Notes under the pieces: generated by a model
What the model was told of the DNA's origin: nothing
The model's database searches: none
The model's input: only the letters and a program-made list of their open reading frames with translations
Position numbers and translations under genes: made by a program
In this document: piece by piece, positions 52,791 through 61,547 of the stretch
How positions within the stretch are numbered: position 1 is the stretch's first letter
Layout: every line of letters starts with the position of its first letter
Source: Christiangramia sediminis
GTDB taxonomy: Bacteria; Bacteroidota; Bacteroidia; Flavobacteriales; Flavobacteriaceae
Assembly: GCF_020552705.1 (NCBI RefSeq)
Contig: NZ_JAJBZG010000001.1
Coordinates: 682,001-746,000, forward strand
DNA: 64,000 nucleotides
Reading direction: 5' to 3'

Positions 52791-53251
52791 TGTTTTAACT
52801 TTTTATGAGCAGATTGGTCTATGTTATATTTCAGCTTCTTTGCTTTGAGGCAATTTGCACATGCCCCCTTCAAAACTAAATTTACTTCGGTTATTTCGTA
52901 TTTGTCAGGTAAATTTTCCTGTGGAACTTTATTGGGCAAACAGAAGGTTTTGCTGCAATTCATAAAGTGAAGGTGTAAGTGTAGATCCAGCGAATTCTTA
53001 TCAGAATATGCATATTTTGCGATAGCCGTACCGTCATCAATTTGATGTATAATCCCTTTCTTTAGAAATAATTTTATACTCCGATAAATTGTTGTTCTAT
53101 CTCGTGTATGTTCACTTTTTTTAACGAAAGCCGTTTCTATTTCCCTTAATGTTACAGCATAAAACTTTCTTTTGAGATATCTATAAATAAATAATCTCAT
53201 TTTGGTAGGTCTAATCCCGTTGTTTCTAAGTGTTTTTTCGGCTTTGGTCAT
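52787..53251 (-). CDS. Fur-family metal-responsive regulator
   Basis: 154 residues. Winged helix NNGIRPTKMRLFIYRYLKRK, TTIYRSIKLFLKKGIIHQIDDG and a dimerization/metal domain with HLHLHFMNCSKTFCLPN and CANCLKAKKL, which supply a structural CxxC zinc pair and His ligands. It should repress the metal-export operon and respond to Zn, Fe or another metal. Encoded next to a second Fur paralog. Confidence 0.87.
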   Translation of the reverse strand: MTKAEKTLRNNGIRPTKMRLFIYRYLKRKFYAVTLREIETAFVKKSEHTRDRTTIYRSIKLFLKKGIIHQIDDGTAIAKYAYSDKNSLDLHLHLHFMNCSKTFCLPNKVPQENLPDKYEITEVNLVLKGACANCLKAKKLKYNIDQSAHKKLKQ

Positions 53252-53260
53252 CTCATAAAA

Positions 53261-53683
53261 TTAAACGCCACTACATTTCTCACATATTCCCTTTACTACC
53301 AGGTTCACATTTTCTGCCATATATCCCTCTGGTAAATTAATATGCGGAATTTTATGATCGGTCAAACAAACAGTTTCATCACAATTATTGCAATGAAAGT
53401 GGATGTGTAAATCCTGTTCTACCTCACAGTTACAATTATTTTCACAGAGCGCATATTTTGGTATCCCTGTGCCATCATCTATTTGATGAACAATATTCTT
53501 GGTCTCGAATGTTCTTACTGTTCTGGATAGTGTAGCCCGGTCTGCTTTTCCAAAGGCATTTTCAATTTCAGTAAGCGTTACAGCCCTGTCTTTTTTAGCC
53601 ATAAATTTATAGATCAGAATACGCATGGCTGTTGGTCGAACTTCGTGTGCCTCTAATATTTTCTCGATTTCATTCATTTTCAT
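53261..53683 (-). CDS. Fur-family regulator, second copy
   Basis: 140 residues (ATG 53683 or, three codons shorter, 53677). Winged helix AHEVRPTAMRILIYKFMAKK, then ATLSRTVRTFETKNIVHQIDDG and the metal domain DLHIHFHCNNCDETVCL with CEKC near the end. The two Fur copies share order, spacing and the HQIDDGT sequence, pointing to tandem duplication. It overlaps the PII-like gene upstream by 14 nt. Confidence 0.87.
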   Translation of the reverse strand: MKMNEIEKILEAHEVRPTAMRILIYKFMAKKDRAVTLTEIENAFGKADRATLSRTVRTFETKNIVHQIDDGTGIPKYALCENNCNCEVEQDLHIHFHCNNCDETVCLTDHKIPHINLPEGYMAENVNLVVKGICEKCSGV

Positions 53684-54026
53684 CCTTATTTAAATCAGAT
53701 ATTTTAAGCGATTTTCCTGTCTTTATTTGAAAAGCATTTTCAATATCTGATAGATAAATGATCCCATCCCCGGGTTCAGTTGTTTTTGCATTTTCAAGGA
53801 TAATATCGATTGCTGATTGTGCTTCTTCATTTTGACATACCAGTTCCAACTTTACCACCGGACTGTCGGTTACACGAAAATCCAAAGAAGGCGACGCACC
53901 TTTTGCTTTAAATGCCCCGGTGCCTTCCCCCTGAGACAGCGTCATACTTTTGAATCCACTTTCACTAAGGGATTCTATCACTTTTTGAACCCGTTTTGGT
54001 TTTATAAATGCTTTTATTTCTTTCAT
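53670..54026 (-). CDS. PII-like signalling protein
   Basis: 118 residues with PII fold signatures: MKEIKAFIKPKRVQKVIESLSESGFKSMTLSQGEGTG at the start and TTEPGDGIIYLSDIENAFQIKTGK towards the end. The T-loop residues (DFRVTDSPVVKLEL) differ from GlnB, so uridylylation is unlikely. PII paralogs next to heavy-metal RND genes are known. It may tie metal efflux to energy or ligand status. First gene before the Fur pair. Confidence 0.82.
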   Translation of the reverse strand: MKEIKAFIKPKRVQKVIESLSESGFKSMTLSQGEGTGAFKAKGASPSLDFRVTDSPVVKLELVCQNEEAQSAIDIILENAKTTEPGDGIIYLSDIENAFQIKTGKSLKISDLNKDENE

Positions 54027-54127
54027 CGCTGTTTTATTAATTCTTTATTAAGAATGAACCCTCTGGAATTGTAATTAAGACAAACATTTTACAGAGAGCC
54101 CATCCATCTAAATTTTTAAAGCTCTAT

Positions 54128-55351
54128 TTAATGACCATGAGAGGTTTGGTTTTTCTGCATTTCAGATACCAGGTAATAGGCATTGTTATACGCAACTAAA
54201 GTACCTTCTGGAAGGGGCTCCAACAGTTTAATTTCTACCCATCCATCTTCACTGATCCCCGTTCTTACCTGCACCGGTTTTAATTCCCATTCTGTTTTAC
54301 CCTCTTCCTGATGTTTTTGAGCCGTAAATATGTAAGGATTTCCCTCTTCTTCTATCACCGCCTCTTCTGGTAATGCAGGTACTGCTTCTTCTCCTGTCCT
54401 AATTTTTCCTTTGATATACATTCCCGGAATGAGGTAATCTTCCTTATTATCTATCTCTGCGTGAACGTGCACCGCTTTAGGATTTTGTTCAAATTGTTTC
54501 CCCACTGAATATATTTTTCCGGTGAGTTCACTTCCAGGGACTGACTCCAGCTTAAAAGAAATCTTTTGGCCTTCTTTTACCTTATAAATATCTTTTTCGA
54601 AAACCATTAGATCGGCATGAACATGCTCATTATCTACCACCATAAACATGCTGGTTTGAGGTTCCACATATTGGCCAATTTGCACCTTTACTTTTTCTAT
54701 ATAGCCAGCAATAGGACTAACTACAGGCACGTATTCGTAGAGGGTGCCGTTTCTTATTTGGGAAGCACCTAAATTTAACTGCCTTAATTGGGATTCGTAA
54801 CCACTCACCTCTCCTTTTACCGACTGAAAATCTGCCTGTGTTTGTTGAAAAGTTTTCCCGGAACCAACTTCTGCCTCATACAAACGTTTTTGTCTATCAA
54901 ATTCCTTTTCCAAAAACTGCATCCGGTTATAGGCATTTATATAGTCCGTTTGTATTTTAGTTAAATTGGGATGGGATAGATACGCCAGTACCTGACCTTT
55001 ATTTACCTTATCCCCTTCAATAACTTTTATTGAATTAATATTACCTCCTAATACAGCTGTAACGGTAGCTTCATATTGAGGAGGAACCTCTAATTGTCCA
55101 TTTGCTTCTACTATTCCTGATAATGCTTTACTTGGTAAGGTATCCACTTTGACCCCTAAACTATTGAATTTCATTTCTGAAAGATGAACCGAGCGTATCC
55201 CGCCTTCTTCTCCTTCAGGTCCTTCTTCATTCGTAGTTGAATCTTCAGTTTCGTGAGAAGTTGTTTCTGATGTATCAGAATTTTCTTTACACCCAAAGAA
55301 CAGGCTGAATGATAGGGCAAGCATTAGAATATTTATTGATCTTTTATTCAT
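54128..55351 (-). CDS. RND periplasmic adaptor lipoprotein (CzcB-like)
   Basis: 407 residues from ATG 55351; a longer frame to 55444 would overlap the pump gene by 74 nt and is rejected. Lipobox FFGC, followed by an acidic Ser/Thr/Glu-rich stretch (about 25-55). Lipoyl and hairpin motifs: NINSIKVIEGDKVNKGQVLAYLSH, YNRMQFLEKEFDRQKRLYEAEVGSGK, VVSPIAGYIEKVKVQIGQY. It joins the fused pump encoded 19 nt upstream. Confidence 0.9.
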   Translation of the reverse strand: MNKRSINILMLALSFSLFFGCKENSDTSETTSHETEDSTTNEEGPEGEEGGIRSVHLSEMKFNSLGVKVDTLPSKALSGIVEANGQLEVPPQYEATVTAVLGGNINSIKVIEGDKVNKGQVLAYLSHPNLTKIQTDYINAYNRMQFLEKEFDRQKRLYEAEVGSGKTFQQTQADFQSVKGEVSGYESQLRQLNLGASQIRNGTLYEYVPVVSPIAGYIEKVKVQIGQYVEPQTSMFMVVDNEHVHADLMVFEKDIYKVKEGQKISFKLESVPGSELTGKIYSVGKQFEQNPKAVHVHAEIDNKEDYLIPGMYIKGKIRTGEEAVPALPEEAVIEEEGNPYIFTAQKHQEEGKTEWELKPVQVRTGISEDGWVEIKLLEPLPEGTLVAYNNAYYLVSEMQKNQTSHGH

Positions 55352-55370
55352 ATCGTTTTTCTTTCTAATT

Positions 55371-58300
55371 TTAGTTTGATTTTTCGAGGTAATATTCGAG
55401 TTGATAACGGCTATCGAGATAATTATCAAAAGCACTCCAGGCATTTACCTCGATTCTAATGGCATCTCTTATATTTTGAAGGAAGGTTACATAATCTATA
55501 GCACCTTCCTTAAATGCCAATACAGATCCTTCCTGTTGCTCTTTAGCCAAGGGAAGCGCTTCATCCTTATAATAATTCCATGAATTTCTCCATTTGATGA
55601 ATTCTTCCCGCATATTTTTATAGGCAGTTTCCAATTCGAGTTTATCCTGGTAAAAATTTTGCTCTGCAATCTTTCGATTCACTTTTGCTTCCTGAGTACG
55701 GCCTAATTCAGGCCCAAAGAATAACGGAATTTGAATTCCTATTTGATATTGGAAGAAACCCGATTGCCCATTAATTTCCTGCCTGGCATACTGTCCCTGA
55801 AATTTTGGTAGAAATTCAGATTTCCGTTCTCTGGTTAAAGCTTTTGCAACATTAACTCTCTGTTCTGAAACCTCAAGAGCCGGGTGGGTTTTGAGTGACT
55901 CTGTCAGAAAATTTAAAGGTTCATCTAATGCTTCGGCAGGTAAATCTGGTACATCATAGATCGTATCACTAACAAACCATAAATTTAAACGCTGCAATGA
56001 TTTCAGGTAATTTCGATAAGCTTGTTCCAGTTGTATTTTTACTTCGTTTCCCTGATTGGACGTAGCAAGATACTCCAGTTTAGAAGTAGCTTCTGTCTCA
56101 TATCGGATTCTTGCAGCCCTTTCAATGTCTTCAAAAATTGAATCCATTTTCTTATATACCTGATACCTCTTTTTACTTGTATAAACTGAAGCCCAGGCCC
56201 TGCTTACTTCACGTTCCACTTCTAAGGTATTTAGTTCTAAAGCATTTTCAGCAAGGGCCACCCTTTCTTTTTGCAATTTTAACCGGGGGGCAATTCCAAA
56301 AATATCTATGCCTTGTTGTTGAACACCAATTTGAGTATAGATCCCATCTGAACCATTTCCTACCTCTTCTTTTCCAGTAAAGATTTGGGTATTCCCAAAA
56401 TCATAAGCGGTTTTACGCAGTACTTCTTCACTTTCAATTTCAAGCTGAGCGGCTTTTAGCTGAGGAAAGTTTTTGATTGCTATTTCGCGGGCTTTTTCCA
56501 AACTTATGGTCTGTAAAGTATCCTGTTGTGGATATTCAGATGAAACAGCATCAGATTGTGCATTTACGGAAAAGGTTCCGCCTAACATCAAGCCAATTAT
56601 CAAAATCGTAGCTAAAGATCCTGAATTAGAAGCACCCAGCTTTTTCTGTTCTTTTTTCTCACGCTTTCTTTCCACAATGGTGTATAACACTGGTAAAACA
56701 ACCAGGGTAAGCAGTGTAGCTGTAAGCATACCACCTATAACCACCGTAGCAAGTGGTTGTTGAACTTCTGCACCGGCAGAGGTGGAAAATGCCATTGGTA
56801 GAAAACCGAAAATATCTGTTGTTGCTGTTAACATAATTGGGCGTATTCGTTCTTTGGTTCCTGTAAAAATTCTATCTCTTATACTGGTTACTCCTTCTTC
56901 TTTTAAAGAATTGAATCTATTTATTAGTACCAGTCCGTTTAAAACTGCAACACCAAATAGTACAATGAAGCCTACACCAGCGGAAATGCTAAATGGCATA
57001 CCTCTTAACCAAAGGGCAAAAACACCTCCGATAGCAGCCAATGGTATCGCCATATAGATCATGATAGATTGGGAAAAAGATTGTAGGGCAAAATATAGAA
57101 GCACGAAAATCAAGAATAAAGCTATTGGTACCACAATCACTAATCGATCTTTGGCACTCTGAAGATTTTCGAATTCTCCTCCATAGGTAATGTAATAACC
57201 GGGTGGTAATTCTAATTCTTCATCTAATTTTTGCTGGATGTCGTTAACCACAGACTCTACATCCCTTCCCCGTGCATTTACTCCTACATAGGTTCTTCTG
57301 TATGTGTCATCTCTCGAGATCTGCATAGGTCCTGGAACATAGTCAATATCTGCTATTTCTTTTATGGGTACCTGGGTTCCATCGGGCAGGTCGATATACA
57401 TTCCTCGTAAGTCATCAATATTCTTTCTATGGTTTTCATCAAATCTTACTACTAAATCGAATCGTTTTTCACCTTCAAAGATGACCCCGGCAGTTCCTCC
57501 GGCAAAAGCGGTGCTTATATAATCATTGACTTTCTGAATATCCAGTCCATATTGGGCAATTTTATCACGGTTAAATCTAACAGTCATTTGTGGGAGGCCA
57601 GAGGTTCTCTCGGCATTTACATCTCCTGCACCAGGGACGGTTTGGATAATATTGGCCATTTCCTGTACCTTCTCTGACAATACTTCTAAATCTTCACCAT
57701 ATAACTTTACCGCAATATCTTCTCTAACCCCTTCTAATAACTCATTAAACCTCAATTCTACAGGTTGGGTAAACACTAAATTAACACCCGTTAGATCTTC
57801 ATTTAATTTTTCCTTGATCTGTTCAATAAGTCCTTCTTTAGTTTCAGAAGTTTCCCATTTGTCCTTATCCTTTTCCAGGATTAGATACATATCTGCGATA
57901 TCCATGGGCATTGGATCTGTGGGAATGTCGGCCACTCCAATCCTGGCCGTTACCGTTTTAATTTCAGGGAAGTTTTCTAAGAGTATATTCTCTATTTTTT
58001 TAGAAACTTCAATAGACTCTGTTAGTGAACTACCTGGTCTTATTAAAGCCTGCATGGCGATATCCCCTTCATCTAATTGAGGCACAAATTCTCCTCCCAT
58101 TCTCGAAAAAAGAAAACCGGCTATCACAAGTAAAACAGCGGCAGATCCAATTACGATCAGTTTCAATTTTAATGCTCCTTTTAATAAAGGCATGTATACT
58201 TTTTGTATTCTGCCAATTATCCTGTCACTTATTTTTTCCAGCCATCGTTCAAACTTTCCAAACCAGTTCTTTTTATTCTGAATTGGTTTCATAAATAAGG

Positions 58301-59804
58301 CAGACATCATAGGGACATAGGTAAGGCATAAGAAGATAGCACCTATCATGGCAAATCCGAAAGTGTACGCCATTGGCTTAAACATTTTACCTTCTACCCC
58401 GGTAAGAAAAAGAATGGGTGTAAATACGATAAGTATAATAATTTGTCCAAAAAATGCAGAGCTCATCATCGTGCTCCCAGCATCATAGGCTACTTCATCC
58501 ATTTTAGCCTGATTGAATTTCAACTTGCCAGATCTTATCCGTTTTTGTATTTCATATACGGTTCCCTCGATGATAATCACTGCACCGTCTATAATGATTC
58601 CAAAATCGATTGCCCCCAAACTCATTAGATTGGCCCAGACATTGAATTGCTTCATTAAAATAAAAGCAAAAAGCAGTGATAAGGGAATAGTGGTAGCAGT
58701 AATAAGTCCACCTCTTAGACTACCTAATAACAATACCAGGGCAAAAATCACTATCAATGCACCTTCCAGTAAATTTGTTTTAACAGTATCGGTTGTTCGT
58801 GCTATTAAATCACTTCGATCAATAATTGGCTCTATGGTCAAACCTTCAGGAAGTGACTTTTCAACTTCTGCCATTCTATCTTTAACATCTTGAATTACGG
58901 CATTGGGATTGGCGCCTTTTAACATCATTATTATCCCACCTACGGCTTCCTCTCCGTCTTGAGTGAAAGCTCCGTAGCGTACCTGATTTCCAAACTGAAC
59001 ATCTTCCGCAACATCACCAATCGTTATCGGGATCGCGTTTTCTGTGGTAATTGCAATTTTCTTGATGTCCTCCAGTGAACGGATTAAGCCCTCACCCCTA
59101 ATAAAATTCGACATTTTATTTTTCTCGATATAGGCTCCTCCAGTATTTACATTATTCCGTGCCAGCGCCTCATAAACTTCAGAGATACTTATACCCATAC
59201 TGTTCAATTTTTCCGGGTTAATTGCTACCTCATATTGTTTTATAGACCCTCCAAAAGAATTTACCTCAACCACACCTTCCAGTAAAGTGAGTTGTCGCTT
59301 AACTATCCAATCCTGAATAGTTCGAAGTTCCATGGGGGAATATTCAGTTTCGTATCCTTCTTCTGGTTTAATAGTGTATTCATAAATTTGCCCTAACCCG
59401 GTTGAAATGGGTCCCATAGTAGGACTTCCAAATTTATCGGGAATGGTTTCTCCCAATTCATTAAGTTTTTCCTGTACTAGTTGACGCGGGAGATAAGTTC
59501 CCATATCATCTTTAAAAACAATAGTAACTACCGAAAGTCCAAAGCGTGAAATAGAGCGAATCTCTGTAACCCCAGGTAAATTACCCATCGACAGTTCTAC
59601 GGGATAGGTTACAAATTGTTCAATATCTTCTGTTGCAAGATTTGGTGACTGAGTGATCACCTGAACCTGATTATTAGTAATATCTGGTACCGATCCCAGA
59701 TTTACGGTAGACATGGACCAAATACCCGTGCCTATAAGTGCCAAGGTGAGTAGCCCAATAATAAATTTATTATTAATGGAAAATGAAATGATTCTATTGA
59801 TCAT
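55371..59804 (-). CDS. CzcA-type RND pump fused to a TolC-like channel
   Basis: 1477 residues, against about 1040 for a pump alone. Residues 1-1040 are an HME-RND pump (VNLGSVPDITNNQVQVITQSPNLATEDIEQ, TM4 motif LGAIDFGIIIDGAVIIIEGTVYE typical of divalent CzcA). After a basic linker (ERKREKKEQKK, about 1042-1052) comes a hydrophobic segment ending NAQS, like a signal peptide, and then an outer-membrane efflux domain (about 1080-1475). Such fusions occur in Bacteroidota. Proteolytic release by signal peptidase is plausible. It would export Zn, Co or Cd with the adaptor. Confidence 0.92.
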   Translation of the reverse strand: MINRIISFSINNKFIIGLLTLALIGTGIWSMSTVNLGSVPDITNNQVQVITQSPNLATEDIEQFVTYPVELSMGNLPGVTEIRSISRFGLSVVTIVFKDDMGTYLPRQLVQEKLNELGETIPDKFGSPTMGPISTGLGQIYEYTIKPEEGYETEYSPMELRTIQDWIVKRQLTLLEGVVEVNSFGGSIKQYEVAINPEKLNSMGISISEVYEALARNNVNTGGAYIEKNKMSNFIRGEGLIRSLEDIKKIAITTENAIPITIGDVAEDVQFGNQVRYGAFTQDGEEAVGGIIMMLKGANPNAVIQDVKDRMAEVEKSLPEGLTIEPIIDRSDLIARTTDTVKTNLLEGALIVIFALVLLLGSLRGGLITATTIPLSLLFAFILMKQFNVWANLMSLGAIDFGIIIDGAVIIIEGTVYEIQKRIRSGKLKFNQAKMDEVAYDAGSTMMSSAFFGQIIILIVFTPILFLTGVEGKMFKPMAYTFGFAMIGAIFLCLTYVPMMSALFMKPIQNKKNWFGKFERWLEKISDRIIGRIQKVYMPLLKGALKLKLIVIGSAAVLLVIAGFLFSRMGGEFVPQLDEGDIAMQALIRPGSSLTESIEVSKKIENILLENFPEIKTVTARIGVADIPTDPMPMDIADMYLILEKDKDKWETSETKEGLIEQIKEKLNEDLTGVNLVFTQPVELRFNELLEGVREDIAVKLYGEDLEVLSEKVQEMANIIQTVPGAGDVNAERTSGLPQMTVRFNRDKIAQYGLDIQKVNDYISTAFAGGTAGVIFEGEKRFDLVVRFDENHRKNIDDLRGMYIDLPDGTQVPIKEIADIDYVPGPMQISRDDTYRRTYVGVNARGRDVESVVNDIQQKLDEELELPPGYYITYGGEFENLQSAKDRLVIVVPIALFLIFVLLYFALQSFSQSIMIYMAIPLAAIGGVFALWLRGMPFSISAGVGFIVLFGVAVLNGLVLINRFNSLKEEGVTSIRDRIFTGTKERIRPIMLTATTDIFGFLPMAFSTSAGAEVQQPLATVVIGGMLTATLLTLVVLPVLYTIVERKREKKEQKKLGASNSGSLATILIIGLMLGGTFSVNAQSDAVSSEYPQQDTLQTISLEKAREIAIKNFPQLKAAQLEIESEEVLRKTAYDFGNTQIFTGKEEVGNGSDGIYTQIGVQQQGIDIFGIAPRLKLQKERVALAENALELNTLEVEREVSRAWASVYTSKKRYQVYKKMDSIFEDIERAARIRYETEATSKLEYLATSNQGNEVKIQLEQAYRNYLKSLQRLNLWFVSDTIYDVPDLPAEALDEPLNFLTESLKTHPALEVSEQRVNVAKALTRERKSEFLPKFQGQYARQEINGQSGFFQYQIGIQIPLFFGPELGRTQEAKVNRKIAEQNFYQDKLELETAYKNMREEFIKWRNSWNYYKDEALPLAKEQQEGSVLAFKEGAIDYVTFLQNIRDAIRIEVNAWSAFDNYLDSRYQLEYYLEKSN

Positions 59805-59930
59805 ATAAAAAAATTAATTCAGTTAAACATCTCGACAGTCCACGAATAGAGGAAATCGATATCGTTTTAGCCTTCAGAAAACAAGGGCTTTGGATGAAAA
59901 AGGATATAACTATCCTATAAAAAAACTGAA

Positions 59931-60248
59931 TTAAACTTTTGGAGGATCTAAAAAGGAAAGAATAGGTTCTTCCACTGAGCTGTCAAAATGGACAAAGGCT
60001 TTTGATGGAATTTCCGTAATCAATGGTTTGAAATTTGAAGAACCAAAATCTACTGTGTGCACATGGCAGCAATGGCAACTACAAAAAGGAGGGCATAAAT
60101 CCGCTACTTTATCATGTGAATGGTCGATATCAAAATTCTGGGTAGTAACCATTATCACTTCTGAGCCAGAATTATCTTGTGAAGTATCACTATCATTACA
60201 GGCTAAAAAATTAAGCCCCAGAACATATAAAGATAATATGAATGCCAT
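59931..60248 (-). CDS. Small Cys/His-rich lipoprotein (DUF6660-like)
   Basis: 105 residues from ATG 60248 (an upstream in-frame extension to 60335 lacks a good context). Lipobox LNFLAC; a central motif LCPPFCSCHCCHVHTVDF is rich in Cys and His and should bind metal, and the end is HFDSSVEEPILSFLDPPKV. Proteins of this type are found upstream of czcA in Bacteroidota. It lies 126 bp ahead of the fused pump, in the same direction. Confidence 0.7.
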   Translation of the reverse strand: MAFILSLYVLGLNFLACNDSDTSQDNSGSEVIMVTTQNFDIDHSHDKVADLCPPFCSCHCCHVHTVDFGSSNFKPLITEIPSKAFVHFDSSVEEPILSFLDPPKV

Positions 60249-60670
60249 TATTTTCACATTACAAAGATAATTAAATAGGCATGCACAGGGTGTGCAAAAA
60301 AGACCTGAGCCAATTATCGTCAAAAATTCAAACACTAAATAGATTTATCCACCACAATGGATGTAATTACAAAGTAGTTTTTAAGATCCTATGTGGATAT
60401 AATTTTTGAACCATTTCAGAACGTATAATATCTCCCGCATTAATTTAAAGATATGTTGAGCAATGTGATCGATTGATTTTTATTAATACTATAGTGACAA
60501 AACATTTATGTTAAGTACCTAAAGGCCAATTATTACTTAACATTTATTTGCGCTCTTATAATTATTCGTATAAATATTTATTAAATTTTAATGCTAATAA
60601 TAATTGTAATAACACATTTAATTAAAGCACCAAACTCTTTAGACTCTTATTCTTAGTTTTTGAATGCTAT
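60249..60670. other. Non-coding region between metal island and SusCD operon
   Basis: A/T-rich, with no open frame of note. It should hold the promoter of the minus-strand metal operon starting at 60248; a reliable element was not recognised. Confidence 0.4.
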
Positions 60671-60706
60671 AAAAATGGGCTGCCACAATTGAAGCAGCCC
60701 ATTTTT
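60671..60706 (-). terminator. Terminator of the SusCD-PepSY operon
   Basis: A perfect 13-bp stem AAAAATGGGCTGC (60671-60683) / GCAGCCCATTTTT (60694-60706) with a 10-nt loop, 29 bp past the PepSY gene stop; T tracts lie on both strands. Confidence 0.85.
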
Positions 60707-60734
60707 GGCTAATTATCTATTTTAGAATTAAAAC

Positions 60735-61478
60735 CTAATGAGAAGCTACTGCCTTCTTCTTTTTGTTTTTTTTCTTCTTTTTATTAGTGAATTTCCTAAC
60801 TGTTGGAGATGAGGTATACCATAGCAAGAATCCACTTAAAACCGTAATAAGACCGAGTAAAGAAAATGCCCTTAAAATTATATTATTAAAATCATCTCTA
60901 CCTTCGTAATCCATTGTATGAGTCATCCATAAAAAATCGAACCAGCGCCAATCTCGGTGCCTTAGAGTTCTAAAGGTTCCATCTGCTTCGGAGACGTAAG
61001 CCTTAATGTTTTCAGAAGTGTTATATGAAATAACGTAGGCTGGAAGCGGTCGTCCGCGATATTCATGATGTTCTCCTGTAGAGGTTATTCTTTCAATTCC
61101 AGTCACCTCTAATTCATCAATCATATGTTGTCTAGCTACCTCCATTGCCTCTTTCTCGGATAAACTCTCTTTAATCTCTCCTGTCCTAGCATTCTGAAGA
61201 ATTTCTTCGTTAATCCAGTAATAAGGTTCCCCAGCAACTTCTTTTAATTGTAAAGAATTAATCTCAATTTCAGGACTAAATTCTGCGGGACTTCCAAGCC
61301 CTGAGAAATTGGGATGTTTCATTTCTGTTTTAAGAAATTGATCTCCGTGTATTTCATCTATATCGGTCCAGCTGAAGTATAAACCACTTACAGTCCACAT
61401 TATAAATTGTATACCTATAAAAATACCCAGATATCTATGTGCCTGTCTTATTTTCAGGGCTGTTTTTCTTTTTACCAT
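60735..61478 (-). CDS. PepSY-domain membrane protein
   Basis: 247 residues. N-terminal helix (about 15-38, YLGIFIGIQFIMWTVSGLYFSWT), a periplasmic PepSY region (LSEKEAMEVARQHMIDELEVTGIERI) and a second helix near 205-228, then a Lys-rich tail. RHRDWRWFDFLWMTHTMDY is typical of the PepSY-associated iron-uptake proteins. Behind SusC/SusD it may support TonB-dependent uptake of an iron or metal complex. Confidence 0.8.
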   Translation of the reverse strand: MVKRKTALKIRQAHRYLGIFIGIQFIMWTVSGLYFSWTDIDEIHGDQFLKTEMKHPNFSGLGSPAEFSPEIEINSLQLKEVAGEPYYWINEEILQNARTGEIKESLSEKEAMEVARQHMIDELEVTGIERITSTGEHHEYRGRPLPAYVISYNTSENIKAYVSEADGTFRTLRHRDWRWFDFLWMTHTMDYEGRDDFNNIILRAFSLLGLITVLSGFLLWYTSSPTVRKFTNKKKKKNKKKKAVASH

Positions 61479-61547
61479 AATTATTTGATAATAAAGAGAT
61501 AGTCATTGAATTCTAAGACTATCTCATTTTAGATTTTTAATTATTTT

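Noticed and set aside
55352-55444. Longer start for the CzcB-like adaptor
   Set aside because: It would overlap the pump gene by 74 nt and destroy the lipoprotein signal that starts at 55351.
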